Shown: piece after piece, positions 19,765 through 31,600 of the stretch
Layout: each line of letters starts with the position of its first letter
How positions within the stretch are numbered: position 1 is the stretch's first letter
Assembly: GCF_000281045.1 (NCBI RefSeq)
Contig: NW_008246097.1
Span: 340,182 to 404,181 of the forward strand
DNA: 64,000 nucleotides
From: Saprolegnia diclina VS20
Lineage: Eukaryota; Oomycota; Saprolegniomycetes; Saprolegniales; Saprolegniaceae
Direction of reading: 5' to 3'
Notes under the pieces: model-generated
Database searches by the model: none
The model's input: the letters and a program-made list of their open reading frames with translations, nothing else
Told to the model about the DNA's origin: nothing
Program-made: the position numbers and the translations under genes

Positions 19765-21956
19765 CTAAAGCGCAAACACGTTGGCAAAGCCGTCGTCGGC
19801 GCCAAACACCGCTGTGCAGCGCTCGTACGCCACCGGCACCTTTTGGTTCTCGCGCCGCTTGAGCGCCGACTCGACGAGGGCGTCGTACTGGACGTCCATC
19901 ATCTCGGGCGTCATGTCGAGCATCGCGGTCCGGATCTTCTCCTTGAACATGCTCGCCTTGGCCTGCACGTCGGCGTGGTAGTGCTCCATGAGCGACACCA
20001 TCTCCCAGAGCGAGCTCTGGAGCGCGTTCGTCTTGGCCGGGTCGTTGGTAGTCGCGTCGAACGGGTCCTTCCCGCCCTTGAGCGTGATCTTGCTGCTTTC
20101 CTTAGCGATCTTGGCCGCGGCCGCATCGACCTCGTTCTTGAGGCCGAGGTTCGCGCGCTTCTCGGCGGCCTTCTCAGCGACCGTCATGACGGACGTGCGG
20201 TGGATCAGCTGCGTGCACTCCTTGTGGCGCACGACGAGGTTGTACACCATGGGCACGATGAAGAGGATGGCGCCAGGTTCGGCCGTGAGCGCCACGCGCG
20301 CGAGCCTAGACACAAAGTTTGAGCTATGAGACAAATGCGTTGTCGACGCACCGCTTGGCGAACGACGCGACGAGGTACGCGGGCAAGTGCGTCGACGACA
20401 GGAAGAGGGTGAGGAGCTTGAAGAAGCGCTTTCTAATTGCCAAGAAACATCAGAACTGGTTGCGCCGACCCAAGCACATGAGTACGCACCGGTACTTGGA
20501 GCGGAGGAGCGACGTGTCCCCGATGAGCGCGTAGAGCTTGGGGAAGAAGTCGGGGTAGTCAAAGTTGAACTCTTGCATGAGGAGGAAGAGCGAGTTGAGG
20601 GCGAGAAGACTCGTGATGCCACCGACGTTGTACGAGTCGGTGAGAAAGTCCGCCAGCAAAATCGGGTCCACCAAGTACGGCATGATCTCGTCCGGGAGCT
20701 TGGCCAACACGGTCTTGTACATGTCCTAGACGCGTCTTGAGAGTCTTGCGACTGCGAGCAGGAGAGCCAATACCTCGGGCAGCTGGTGCTTCAACAGCGC
20801 AATCCACGCGGCGCTGAACGCACGTTCGTGTTCGCGCGGGTTGTAGAGCGACGGGCTCTTGGACTTCTTCTTCTTCTTGAGCGGACCGCCCGTCGACGCC
20901 GCCGGGCGCTTCCCGTTCGCGTTCACAGCCACTTCGTCTTCATCTTCGTCCTCCTCGTCATCTTCGTCATCCTCATCATCCTCGTCTTCGGCGTCCTTGG
21001 CCGCCATGGCGATGTCGCGTTCCGTCATCTTGGGCGTCACGAGGAACGTCGCGATATCGTCGCGGCTGTCGGGCACAGTCACCATGTCCATGACCGCCAG
21101 TGCGTTGCGGACGAGCGCGGACGTCGGCTTGGTCGTAGTAGCGTCCAGCACCACCGCGAGCGTCTTCATCTACATGCTCCGTGAGCCGCCACGTCATGGT
21201 ACATGAATCACGAACCGTGTAGTACTGCACGTCGATGTACGCAGCGACGAATTCACCCTTGAAGACGCTGAGCAGCTCGCCGTTGAACTCTTCCGAGAGC
21301 AGCTAATGACAACATTCTCGTGAGCAAAGGGTTGGCAACGTCGTCGTACGAGCTGGCGCACGACGCGGCTGTAGGTTTCGTTGCCGAAACCCTCTTCTTT
21401 GAGCCCCTTGAAGACATTTTCGCGTGCCACGACGTCCATGAGCGTTCGGAGAGCGGCGATCTGAGCCCCGGCATGAGCGCCAGTTGGCACAGGAGAGAGG
21501 AGATACCTGCACGTTGTCGTCTTCGTCGTCGAGCCACTCGACCATCGTGTCGAGGAAGGCGACATAGTTGTCCCAAAGCCACTTGCGGTACTTGGCGACG
21601 GCGTCCTGCGTCTTGCTCAAGTCCGGAACTAGCAGACGGTGAGCTGCGCCAGTTGCGCATGCGTTGGACGTACTGCGAAGGTCGCCCTTCTCGGCAAAGT
21701 AGAGGAAGAGGCGGCGGAGCGACTGCACAGCGGTCTGGGCCGCGGCCTACGTTCATCATCCTGAGCAACGACGCTGGCAGATGCAATCGCATGTACCTTG
21801 TCGCCCTTCTTGAGGCATGCGCTGATCTTGGTCAGCTCTACGCGCGCAGGCATATGAGCCGTCGACCGCCATGACGTTCGTACCATTGGTGTGCTTGGCA
21901 TCTTCCTTGATCTTGGCCTCGAGCTTCTTGATGTCGACGCTGCTCAGTGGTGCCAT
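19765..21956 (-). CDS. NOC4: NOC4-like nucleolar complex protein
   Basis: A minus-strand gene of about eight exons. It starts MAPLSSVDIKKLEAKIKED, continues through AAAQTAVQSLRRLFLYFAEK and KTQDAVAKYRKWLWDNYVAF, and includes a long acidic run (AEDEDDEDDEDDEEDEDEDE) followed by basic KKKKKSKSP, typical of nucleolar proteins. The C-terminal half is the CBF/Noc domain: SLFLLMQEFNFDYPDFFPKL, SKYRCVLM.., SSTHLPAYLVASFAKR, then LTAEPGAILFIVPMVYNLVV. NOC4 works with NOP14 in the small-subunit processome for pre-rRNA processing and 40S export. Length and the order of these blocks match the family. It is convergent with the Pin1 gene, with stops 113 bp apart. Confidence 0.9.
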
Positions 21957-22143
21957 GGCTGTTGCTGCTGCTCGGATGAGTTTTGCTTGGTACGAGGATC
22001 CTCCGTATAATCGAGTTTATCCGGATCTGTTTTGACTGGTTTCGAGGCTGGGGTGAGTGGACCAATCCCGTGCGAGGTGAATGACGTGGCGCTCTGGGGG
22101 ACGAGATACGCCAGTCAATCTGTGTACAGTATATTGCATTGCA

Positions 22144-24015
22144 CTAGGTCTTTTCGGGGGGGAGGACGCCCCACGGCTGCGTATTGAACTGCGACTCGAG
22201 GCTGCCGGCCCACATTCGATGGTAGCTCGCGCCGCCGGCCTTCTTGGCCATGCGCGTCGAGAGGCCGTACTGCTTCTCATCTCGCTCGACGACGCCGCTG
22301 CTGTACACGAGGCGCTGATGGGACTTGGCACGCACCCGCGCCTTCTCCTCCCACGACGCGTGCTTGGTGCGAAACTCAGCGTTGTGTTGCATCCGAAGCA
22401 TGTTGTGGTACGTGCGCTCGTGCCGCGCGGCGAGACGCGCCTTTGTGCGCTGCAGATCCGCTTCGGGCAGGCCGACGCGCGCGCTCTTTTCGGGGCTAAA
22501 CTGCTCCATGTTGGTGGTCAAGAAGCGATCTTCTGGCGGAAGGTACGCCGGCGACTCTTTGGCGGGCCAGCGTCCACCGACGCCGATGCGACTCCATTCT
22601 GTGACTTGTTTGTGGTGCCGACTCCGGGGGGGTACGACGGGTCCGAGGGTTGCAAAGTACGTCGCGAGGTCTTCGGGCACGCTGGCTGAGGCGTTGAGCG
22701 TCGCCGCAGGAGTATCTGGCTTTGGCGGACTGAGCAGCAGCGCCGATGTGCGCTTGCACAGCTGCTCGGGAAGACAGCCCGGAAGACTCTCGACGTCCGG
22801 GAGCTTGATTGGCGTCAAGACGGGTGCCGGGCCGTCGAGGTCTTCGAAGATCGGCCGCGGACTCGGCACCGTCTTGGCGCGTGCTTCGAGCTGCGCGAGC
22901 TCGCGCTGGCGGCCGTGCAGAAAGAGGTCGCGCTCCCCGCCTTCCGGTTGACTCGAAAAGTAGCTGATGAATTCCTATCAGCGACCTCAAGCGGCGCTTC
23001 GATAGCCGACATTGCTGTACCTTGAAGGAAATGTAGCCGTTCTGGTCGGCGTCGATCGTCGAGATCATCGCATCCAGCTCAACGGGGTCGATGTCCAAGT
23101 CGAGCATGTCGCGCCCGAGCGCCGCCTTGAGCTCGTCGTACGTCAAGGACCCGTCGCCGTCTTGGTCCATGTGGCGGAACGCATTTAGCAGCACTAGCCT
23201 CCTTCTGTGAGATATGTTGGTCTTTCCGCAGTATACCTCTCGAGTTGCTGCCGTACGCGACTTGCTGCGACACTTGCTTGGTCAAGAGCTTCTCCGAGAG
23301 CTCGGCTTGGAACGCAGCGACGCGCGCCTTGGTGCGCGGCGTCACCGCCAGAGGACGTGGCCGCGTCTTGAGCGCGGCCGTCGCGCCCTCAAAGCTCTTG
23401 AGCATCGGCTCGGCCTCAAACATCTCCGAGAACTCGGCAAAGTCGATCAAGTTGTTGCCGTTGGTGTCCACCATGCGGTATAAGAGCCGTTGGTCGTCTT
23501 CGGCCATGTCGAGCCCTACGCAGGTCCTCCGCTCGCTATCAATCTATCAAGTGGCGACTACCAAGAAACGAAATCGACTTGTGGAACTGCTCGAACGTAA
23601 TGTTGCCCGAGCCCGACTCGTCGAACGCGCGGAACATGGCGCGCATCGAGCCAAACCGAGTCGCGACGCGGGCGCGGAGCTTGTTGCGGTTCTTTACAAA
23701 GAGCGCCTGCGTGACCGGGTTGCTCTTGTCGAAAATTGGCGTCACCGGCGGCTCACGCCCCGTGGCCGTCGTGTGCGGCCGCGGCTCGAGTGGCGTCGGT
23801 GTCCGGGTGCGCGCCACCGGCGTCGGTGGCGACGGCACCGGCTCGCGGCCGTAAATCGCACCGGAAAGCGCCGTCAACTTGGGCGACGGCAGTTGCGGCG
23901 ACGACGACGAGGCGCGCAGGAGGTTGGTCGCGCCCACGTGCACGCGCTTCTTCTGCACGAGTGGCATGCGACTCGGCGACGCCGCCATCTCCCGCGGGCA
24001 CCGCGTCGACGCCAT
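22144..24015 (-). CDS. EF-hand calcium-binding protein, possibly flagellar
   Basis: Four exons. The N-terminus is Ser/Pro-rich (PSPPTPVARTRTPTPLEP). Four EF-hand loops follow: FDESGSGNITFEQF, VDTNGNNLIDFAEF, MDQDGDGSLTYDEL and IDADQNGYISF. Each has acidic or polar residues at positions 1, 3, 5 and 12 or close to it; the last lacks the usual 12th Glu, so it may be degenerate. A C-terminal region of about 240 residues has several Trp/Tyr/Pro-containing stretches (WSRIGVGGRWPAKESPAYLP, YHNMLRMQHNAEFRTKHASW) that recall axonemal microtubule-inner or ribbon proteins of flagella; this resemblance is only stylistic. The start at 24015 is the first Met of the open exon. Confidence 0.75.
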
Positions 24016-24063
24016 TTGTACGTAGTTTGATGTGCACTATAATTAGTTTCAATACGAGACAAG

Positions 24064-26265
24064 CTACGGTTTCGACGAAGGGACGAGCGTCTCGAGGGTC
24101 CGAGCGAGCGCGACGGTCGCGCTGGGGCAAGGCAGGACGGCGGTCGCTCGCATTGCGCTACCGCGTTGGTCGTTGGCCAGTTGCAGCGCCAAGTGCGGCG
24201 CTTCGCGGGTCGAGACCGCGCCGGGTGGCAAGAGCCGGCCGCCGGCGACAGCGACCCAAGTCTGCGACGCGAGGCTGCACTTGTGCATATGCACCTTGAC
24301 GTGCGTCAGTCGCTCGCCCGCCTCGGGAAAGACATCGACGACCACAGCGCTTGCCCACTGACCGGTCGCGTCCAAGTAGTCGACACCGTCGCCGACGACG
24401 AGTTGCCTGCCGCCATGATGTGGGCGACTTACGAAGAGAAGAAGGTTACGTACGTGGCAAACTGCGCTGCGAACGCACAGGCCGCAGTCTGCGCCGGCGT
24501 CCGAGACGGTGCACGCTGCACCAGACTGCGCTTGCCTGGCGCCTTCTTGGACCGGCGACGAAGCGCGTTGTACGAGGTTTCCACGCGCTGGACAAGCGCG
24601 GCTTCTTGCTCGTAGAGGGCGTCGAGCGAGGCCATGTCGCGCACGCGGTCTACAGGCCTCGTGAGAGGCGCTAGCGCAGGAGAGCGTACCGGCGAGGTGG
24701 CGCAGCGTGTGCCAGTTGGAGAGCACTTGGGGCACGAACGCCGCCACGCACTGCTGTAGCGCGACATGAATCTCGTCACTCTCGGTCGCCTCTGCGGGCG
24801 TCGGGTCCGGGAGGAGGCCGTCGATCGGGAACGAGCCGTCGTCGCCCAAGGCGGCTTCGAGTTTGCAGTAGTAGGCCTCAAAGACGTCGTCGTTGTAGCT
24901 CGTGGCGAGCACGTGGTTGTCGTCGAGCGCGACAAAGTCGCCGCCAACCGCCTCGACAAACTCCTGGTCTTGCCACACTTCGCGGTAGTACCGGCCTCGA
25001 CGCGGCAGCACGAACGGCGCTTCGTCGGTGGCTTCGGGGAGCCATCCGGGCGGCGCTTCGCGAATGAACGGGTCGCCCATGGTGGCGACTGCGCGGCTCA
25101 TGCGTTCGAGCTCGTCCGCGCGGCTGACATCGATGGGCTGGAAGTAATCGCGGTCAAACATGGTCCACATCCAGTCTTCGGGTGGCGGCTTGCCCTTCTC
25201 CTATGATGCGCAAGAGTCGACTTGCATACGTTGGGTCCAAGGTACCTGGCGGACGAGCCACGGGTACACGGCTGGCCGGCCGAGACGTGATCCTTCATCG
25301 TCGTCGTGATGCGTGTCATCATCGTCCTTGTCGTCGTCGCTGCTGTTTAGATTTAGTACCTCTGCGTCATCCTCACTGCTGCTGCTGGAGGGCGCGGCGA
25401 AGGAGAGCTTACGCTTGCCTTTGGCGCGTGGGGCGCCGGTTGAGGCGCGACGCGACTTGGGCGACGGGTTAGTGGCGCACGCGCGACGTCGTGGCGGCGC
25501 CGTGTGCGTACGTGCTTTGGCCGCAGGCTTGGCTTCGTGCGCGACGTGGTTGCGTGGCTTGGGCTTCTCGGGCGCCGGCTCTTTCATGTCGATCTGCAAG
25601 AGGTTCAAGAACCGATTCTTGGTCGCAATCTTCTTGCGCTGGGCGACAACGGATGGCGGCGTCGACATGGCATTCGACGGCGTTGGCGATGTGTTGTTGG
25701 GGTTGACTCGGCGGCGCTTTGTGCTGGACGCTGCTCTCGGCGGGACGGTCGCTGGCTCGTCCTTGACTGTAACGTGCGTGCTCGAAGACGATGGATCGCT
25801 TGCAGCAAGGCGCGGAGGCGACAGTGTACGCTCTGGTATGACTTCTAGCAATCGTTCACGAGACTGCGCAATGGGATCGCAGTACGTACGCGTTGTAGCC
25901 GGCTCGATGCTCCGCGTCGAGTTGGCGTCCACTGCAATGCCCTCGTCGAGGCTCGACACTGTGGACGGTGATCGCCCTCGAGTCAAAATCTGTGCCGGCT
26001 GTGGGCTGCTGTAGAGCTTGGCCGCTGGTGCGTGCACGTCGATGTCGACGTCGTTGGCTACACCGTTGCTCGTCGCCGGACCGGTCGTGTCGCTATGGAG
26101 CAAAAGAAGATGGGATCGCTCCGTGAGCATCCCGTCGCTTCCCGAGGCCATGTCGTCGGTCGTTGTCGTCGTCCAGGTCGTCGGCGCAGTCGCGTCGACG
26201 GAAGCAATGGACGGTACGGACAGCAACTTCGATTTTTTGCGCAGAAATTGTTCCGCACATGGCAC
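24064..26265 (-). CDS. Nuclear protein with Tudor/chromo-barrel-like C-terminus, unidentified
   Basis: Exon 1 encodes a disordered, basic, Ser/Pro-rich region with nuclear-localisation-type runs (STKRRRVN, PRAKGKRKLSF) and an acidic block (SSDDDKDDDDTHHDDDEGSR), ending YPWLVRQ. A 46-bp intron leads into EKGKPPPEDWMWTMFDRDYF and a folded-looking region (RRGRYYREVWQDQEFVEAVG, HVALQQCVAAFVPQVLSNWH). After two more introns, the C-terminal part reads VGDGVDYLDATGQWASAVVV, then VKVHMHKCSLASQTWVAV and GGRLLPPG. That pattern (aromatic-rich, x-W-x-A-x-V-V, W-V, L-x-P-P-G) suggests a Tudor-knot or MBT-like reader of chromatin. No catalytic domain is seen. A chromatin-associated role is inference. Confidence 0.6.
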
Positions 26266-26702
26266 GGCGGCTGCCGGCGCGTGCGTATTTTATTACAAAC
26301 CGCTAAAACCTCAGATTTTAAACTGCATTTCAGTATTCCTATCGTTAGAATGACATTAAATTCCTTTAATGTGAATTTAAAACCAAGCGCAAAATGGAGG
26401 ACGCGCCGGCGACCGACCGACCGACCCGACAGGTCGGCCAAGCTCCATGGCGCTGACGCCTGCGCCGACGACCCAGCGCGCTTAGCGCCGACGACCTACG
26501 ATACCAAGCGCCGCCCGCTATTAGCATGGCGACGGGCGGGCGTGCATAGGCCATGCAACAACCGGCCACAGATGGGAGGAAGATGGCTCTTTATCCATGG
26601 ACGATGATGATGATAGTGGATGGAAATGGTTCAAGATGACAAGACGTGTGTGCAAGGGCTTGCGATGCATGTACTAGCACTTGTCATTCGGTCATATCAC
26701 CG
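26266..26702. other. Spacer between two minus-strand genes
   Basis: About 440 bp. It presumably holds the promoter of the Tudor-like gene and the 3' UTR of UBA2. It includes an AT-rich block (26285-26390) with ATTTTAAA-type runs. No gene was supported. Confidence 0.5.
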
Positions 26703-28614
26703 TCATTCGTCGTGCTTGGTGCGCTTGTGCGCCGGCGACGCCAGCCCCAGTGGCGGCTTGCGCTTCTCGTGGAGGTCATCGACGACAATCTCATCGTCGT
26801 CGTCGTCGTCGCCATGACCCTTCTCGGCGTCGGTCGCCGGCTTGGTCTGCTCGAGCTTCCACTTGGCAAACTCGGGGCCGAGCAAAAAAGTGAACGTCGA
26901 GGGCTCGTCCGCCGCCTCGGCGGGCGGCGCCCAGTCCTTGATGCACAGCGAGCTGTTGAAGTCCTGGGAGAAGTCCTCGACCGTGAGCACCGTGTCGTGG
27001 TGCACGCCGCCGCCAGGGAGCTCGTCGAGGCGCTTGGGCAAGTTCACGCGGAGACTCTCCTCGGCGTCGTCGCCTTCTTCGTAAATCGTGTTGGCGCCAA
27101 TCGAGACGGTCGGCGCGTTCATGCCCATGCGCTTCTTGAGCACATGCTCGACGAGCTGCTCGAGCGTCGTCGTCTTGAGCATGAGCGCGAGGTCGAGCAC
27201 TTGGCGCGAGCACACAAAGCACTTGGGGTTCGGCGCCGAGAGCGCGACGGGGTTGAGGAGCACGCCGCGGCCGTCCCACGACCGGTTGCAGTACGTGTAC
27301 TTGCACGTCCTCGTGATCGACGACGCCTCGAGCGAGAGCCGAATGATCTTGAACGCTTCGAGCACCTGGAGGCCGGCGACGATCGCATTCGTGGTCGCGA
27401 TCGCCGGGATGATGTTGCCCGCGATGCCCTTGCACGCAAAGAGCGACTCCATCGGGATCTGGAAGACGTGCGCGCGGAGGTTGGCGGCCGCCGCAACAAA
27501 GCGCATGGCGTGGACGTCGTCCTTGTCAAACTCGAGGCTCCCGACGTCGTCGTTGGACGAGAGAATCGTGGCGACTGCGTCGAGGAACGTCTGCGCGCAG
27601 GCGTCGAGCGACCACAGCATGCGGTCGTGCCACTTGTCGACGGGCAACGGCGGCAGCGAGAGGTCCTCCAAGACGATCGTGCGGGGCATCTTCGTGGCCG
27701 TCTTGTACGTCTTGATGTCGAGCTTCTTTTGAATCTCAAACTCAAAGAGGCCGCGGAAGACGCCATTCGCGTACGCCGTCGGAGGCAGATCCCGCGCGAG
27801 GACGTGGTCCATGAAGGCCGACTTGTCGTCGTTCGCCGGGTCCTCCCAGAGCATCGAGTCCTGCGTCTTCCCAAAGAGCAGCTTGTAGCACTCCTTGGCC
27901 CAGACGATGCAGTGCACCATCTTGTCGGGCGTGCTGCGGATCGTGCAGATCGGGTACACCTTGGCGGTGGCCTTCTCCGTGCACTCGTAGCACTCGGTCT
28001 CGCCCTTCTTGATGACCGAGACTTGGCCGAGGTACCCGGTCGTGCCGCTTTCGATGAGCGGGACGTTGGCCGCGAGGCAGAGACGGTTGACGTGCTTGCG
28101 TGCGTCGACGTTGTCGAGCGCGTTGAGCACGAGCGCAAATTGCTCAAAGTACTCGATCGAGTACCGGCTCGTCTTGATGTTTTCATGGTGCGCCGTGATC
28201 GTCGCCGACGGATTGACTACAAGCAGGCGGTTAGGACGGCGACGGTGGAGCGAGAGCGCATTACATTGAAGCGCAACCTCGCGGGCCACGATCGCCTTGC
28301 TCATGCCCACGTGCTGCGAGCGGAAGAGGAACTGCCGGTTCAAGTTGGACACGTCGATCGTGTCGAGATCCACGATGGTAATGTCCACAAAGCCACTCAA
28401 GACGAGGTTCTTGAGAAGCTCGCAGCCTACGCAGCGCGAATGGAGCCGACGACGACGCCTGTGACGACGACGTACCGATGCCACCGGCGCCGACGACCAA
28501 GATCTTGGACGCGTGGATCTGGCGGGTCAGGTCGTCGCCCTAGAGAAGGAAGCGCCATGAGCCTCGCCCATGTTCGCCGAGGTCGTCTACCAGCGCAGCA
28601 GTAAGGAAGGACAT
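26703..28614 (-). CDS. UBA2: SUMO-activating enzyme subunit 2
   Basis: Catalytic subunit of the SUMO E1, which adenylates SUMO and holds it as a thioester. Exon 1 is only MSFLTAAL; splicing then gives GDDLTRQIHASKILVVGAGG and IGCELLKNL, the nucleotide-binding loop. IVDLDTIDVSNLNRQFLFR is the adenylation-site strand, and YPICTIRSTPDKMVHCIVWA carries the catalytic cysteine in the CTIR motif. The ubiquitin-fold region starts near LKTTTLEQLVEHVLKK. The tail is acidic (DDDDDDEIVVDD) then basic (KRKPPLGLASPAHKRTKHD), a likely nuclear signal. A third intron (about 48 bp) restores EVALQFNPSATITAHHEN; without it the exon remains open but with foreign residues. Stop is TGA at 26703-26705. The first 652-codon open frame on the plus strand here is an antisense shadow. 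Confidence 0.96.
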
Positions 28615-28950
28615 GGGAAAGGCCGCCGGTTCGTTTGGACCGCTTGCTTGGCTCGGCGCGAAATGCCGGATACGAGCCGATTAAATACGGCAGATGCCAC
28701 GTTTAATTTTGGTCGCCACGTTCGGTCATAAGAAATGGCAGGACCGCCGGGATCCTTATGCGAATCGGTGCATTCATCCTATGCGTACTTACCCAACCGC
28801 TGCGCACGCTCGTACCCATCGTGGAGGTCGTGAAGAGCGCCGGGCCGTGCCATGGTTGCGTAATTCCTGGCTCGTATCCGGAACTCGCACCGGCGTCGGA
28901 ATTCCGGATAAAATCGGCGTCGCAACGTTGGAACAAATAATTTTGTCGTC
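28615..28950. other. Divergent promoter region of UBA2 and KICS2
   Basis: About 336 bp between two start codons on opposite strands. No repeat or small gene stands out. A shared bidirectional promoter is inferred from the arrangement only. Confidence 0.5.
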
Positions 28951-31466
28951 ATGTCCAAGGCGCAGCATGAGCTGAGCGAGCTCCTCCAGGCGCATTTGCC
29001 GTCGTTCCTGGACGAGATGGCGAACCACCGCTACAAGAACGTACGCTCCATCTCTAGCTGCATGGGCCATACACGTGCAATGACGGCGTTTCGCAGGCGA
29101 AAGACAGCGTCCCGCTCGAGCAAGACGGGAACCGCGAGTGGCGCCACCTCTCGCGCTTGCTGCACATGTGGGCCGACTGCGAATCAACGTACCACAAGAT
29201 GACGTACTTGCAGCCCGAGTATCTGTACAAGGACACGCTGCGCAGCTTGTACCTCCAGCTCAAGACGCAAAGCCTCGTGTGCGCCGACTTGCTGCATTTC
29301 CACCGGCGCGACAAGGCCGGGTCCGAGTCGGACGTGGACAAAGTAGGTCCATCGCTCGCCGCGATCGCCGCGGCTGCCAAGTGCAGCACCCCCACGGTAG
29401 TCGCTCCCTCTGGCTATTACGACTCGCTAAGGTTTTCATGGCAGAGTGACCAAGTACGCTACTCCACATCCTTGCGTGCTCATACTCGCGCCACCTAGAC
29501 CTTCCTCAACGACAACCCGTCCAGCGCCGGGTCGGTCGCGTCCAACCTCTCAGAGTTCGATCAGTACTACGAGGGTCCGCCGTCGGTGCGCATCATCGAG
29601 TACAAGACGTTTCTCGACCAATGCAGCCGATACTTTGAGGTACTCCCTGCACAGCTGGGCACGGACGGACTTACGTATGTAGCAACGCCTTCTTCTCGTG
29701 TCGTTTTACCTCGGTTTGGCACGCGAAAAACCGCACGTTCACTATTTGTTTGACTACAAAGAGGTGGGTAGCTTGCTCCATATCGACATCGAAACGGAAG
29801 CGGTGGTGTAGAAGGAGCAGTCGCTCGAGAACATCCAACATGCGCTACGTACGCTCGAGCACCCGTTCTTCCACGTACACTAGAGCACATCACCCGTTGC
29901 CGACGCGAGGTTTCATGGGCGTAGGCGCTGCAAACCGCCGCGACGATGGAAGTGCAGACGATTCGCGCTGCGCTCAAGTGCGAGATGATGCTGTCGCAGT
30001 ACAACTACCTCCACTCGATCATGGCGCTGCACAAGCTCAAACAGTACGTCCTTGTCGGAGGATGGCGCGAGGATTCATGCCGGTGAACTAGACAGCTTGG
30101 CGCGTGGGCCGATCTTCTGGACCAAGCCGAAGATGACGACGACGAGTCACCGGATGGTACGACGTCGGATTTGCGCATTTCGCGCACGTCGCGCAACTCG
30201 GACCGCGTGCTTCCGACGCCGCCCGGCCGTCTGTCGTTGGAAAGCAAAGCGCACCTGTGGTATACAATATTCAAGTCTAGAAACTAACTGACAATATTGT
30301 CCATGTAGTACCAAGCCGCATCCGATCGCAAAGCTGTTGAAGCGCGGCGAGTCGTCGTCGAACGTGTTGCAGCCGAGTGCGCACTCGCTCTCGTGCTCCA
30401 ACTCGCAGCACGCCGCGCCGTTTGGTGCGTCTGCCGACGCGTCGTCGTCGGTGGTCTGTCATGATGACGCGTCTAGATGACGCGATTGTGCTGCCGCTCT
30501 TTCGGTGGTCCAAGAAGTTCTACCAGTCGCTCGTGGCCAAGTTTACGCTCTACTTTTACAAGGTCGTGACCTCGAGGGCATCTCATTTCTGATAGTTAGA
30601 TCCTAGTGGCTCGATCAAATGGACGGACAACTGCAGCCGCGGGGCATTCTTCCGGTGCCAAAGGCGATCGTCAACCACGTCGGCCTCGCGTACACGGAGC
30701 TCATCGACACGTTCTTTTCGCGCCACTGTACTTAGCAAAGTAGCCCGTCCTTTGGTCGTAATTTGGGTGTGTCTAGTCTTGCGCGACCACAGCGAGAGCG
30801 CGCAGCTTCTGCTCGTGCTCGACTCGGCGGGTCTTCCAGGTCCCTTCCACGCCAAGGGCTACCTCTGTCCGTCGCAGACGATCGCAGGCCCGAAAAAATC
30901 GTCGGCCAACCGCATCCGCGCGGCCAACAAGACGTATTTCGGCAAAGTGTCGCGGTACGACGAAGACATTCACGGCGAATTCGCGCCGCTGTGGGGCGTC
31001 GCGTCCTTCCCCGTCGGTACAAAGACATTCTGTTTGACAAACTATCGCAAATGGAAATATCTGTCTAGTCTATTGCTACCCCAAGGCCGAGCCGCCCGAG
31101 CACTTTGTGCCACGGCATTTTCCAAACCTTGTGGGGCTGCTCCAGGACCTGCCGCCATGGGACGCCAAGGCCAAGACGGCCCACACGTCGCCCATGTAAG
31201 CTCATCGTACACAGTGTTTGTCATCTAAATGCTGTTTCCTAGTACGATCCACCACGAGAAGAAGCCCGCGAGCACCTATGCGATCGCTCGCGTCGACGCG
31301 TGCGTCTACTTGACGCTCATCTTCGAAAAGCGCAAGCAAGGACCGTCCGACAAGGTGTTGCAGGTACGACGACGGAATGGGAAGAATCCATGGTGCGGAA
31401 GGCAGTGCGTAGGACCTCTTGGTGCTCTTGCTGAGCAGCCTCCAGCACACGACCGTGTTTCGATAG
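28951..31466 (+). CDS. KICS2: KICSTOR subunit 2 (KICS2/C12orf66 family)
   Basis: About a dozen exons with 35-60 bp introns. It begins MSKAQHELSELLQAHLPSF. Diagnostic blocks follow in family order: WADCESTYHKMTYLQPEYL, the bundle with LKCEMMLSQYNYLHSIMAL, WSKKFYQSLVAKFTLYFYK, KTYFGKVSRYDEDIHGEF, HFPNLVGLLQDLPP, IHHEKKPASTYAIARVDAC and VYLTLIFEKRK. The last exon is DLLVLLLSSLQHTTVFR with TAG at 31464-31466. In animals KICS2 with ITFG2, KPTN and SZT2 tethers GATOR1 to lysosomes so that amino-acid loss represses mTORC1. A Ser-rich loop (SSNVLQPSAHSLSCSNSQH) is inserted in mid-protein. Identification rests on recalled family motifs. Confidence 0.82.
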
Positions 31467-31530
31467 ACGTTGACGCAGTATCCTGCGTGTAGATGGATAA
31501 CGAATTGCATTTTTGATGGATCGTTGGAGT

Positions 31531-31573
31531 CATGGATAGTACAAGCGCTGGATTATTCATGGATAGTACAAGC
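31531..31573. repeat. 16-bp direct repeat, 27-bp period
   Basis: catggatagtacaagc occurs at 31531-31546 and 31558-31573 in the convergent gap between KICS2 and CFAP54. Apparently a local duplication in non-coding 3' flank. Confidence 0.7.
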
Positions 31574-31600
31574 TGGACACTGCAGCCGTGGCCTTGGGAC

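Noticed and set aside
26646-28604. A 652-codon open frame on the plus strand
   Set aside because: It is exactly antisense to UBA2, whose protein motifs and spliced start are unambiguous. The open frame results from GC-rich third codon positions.
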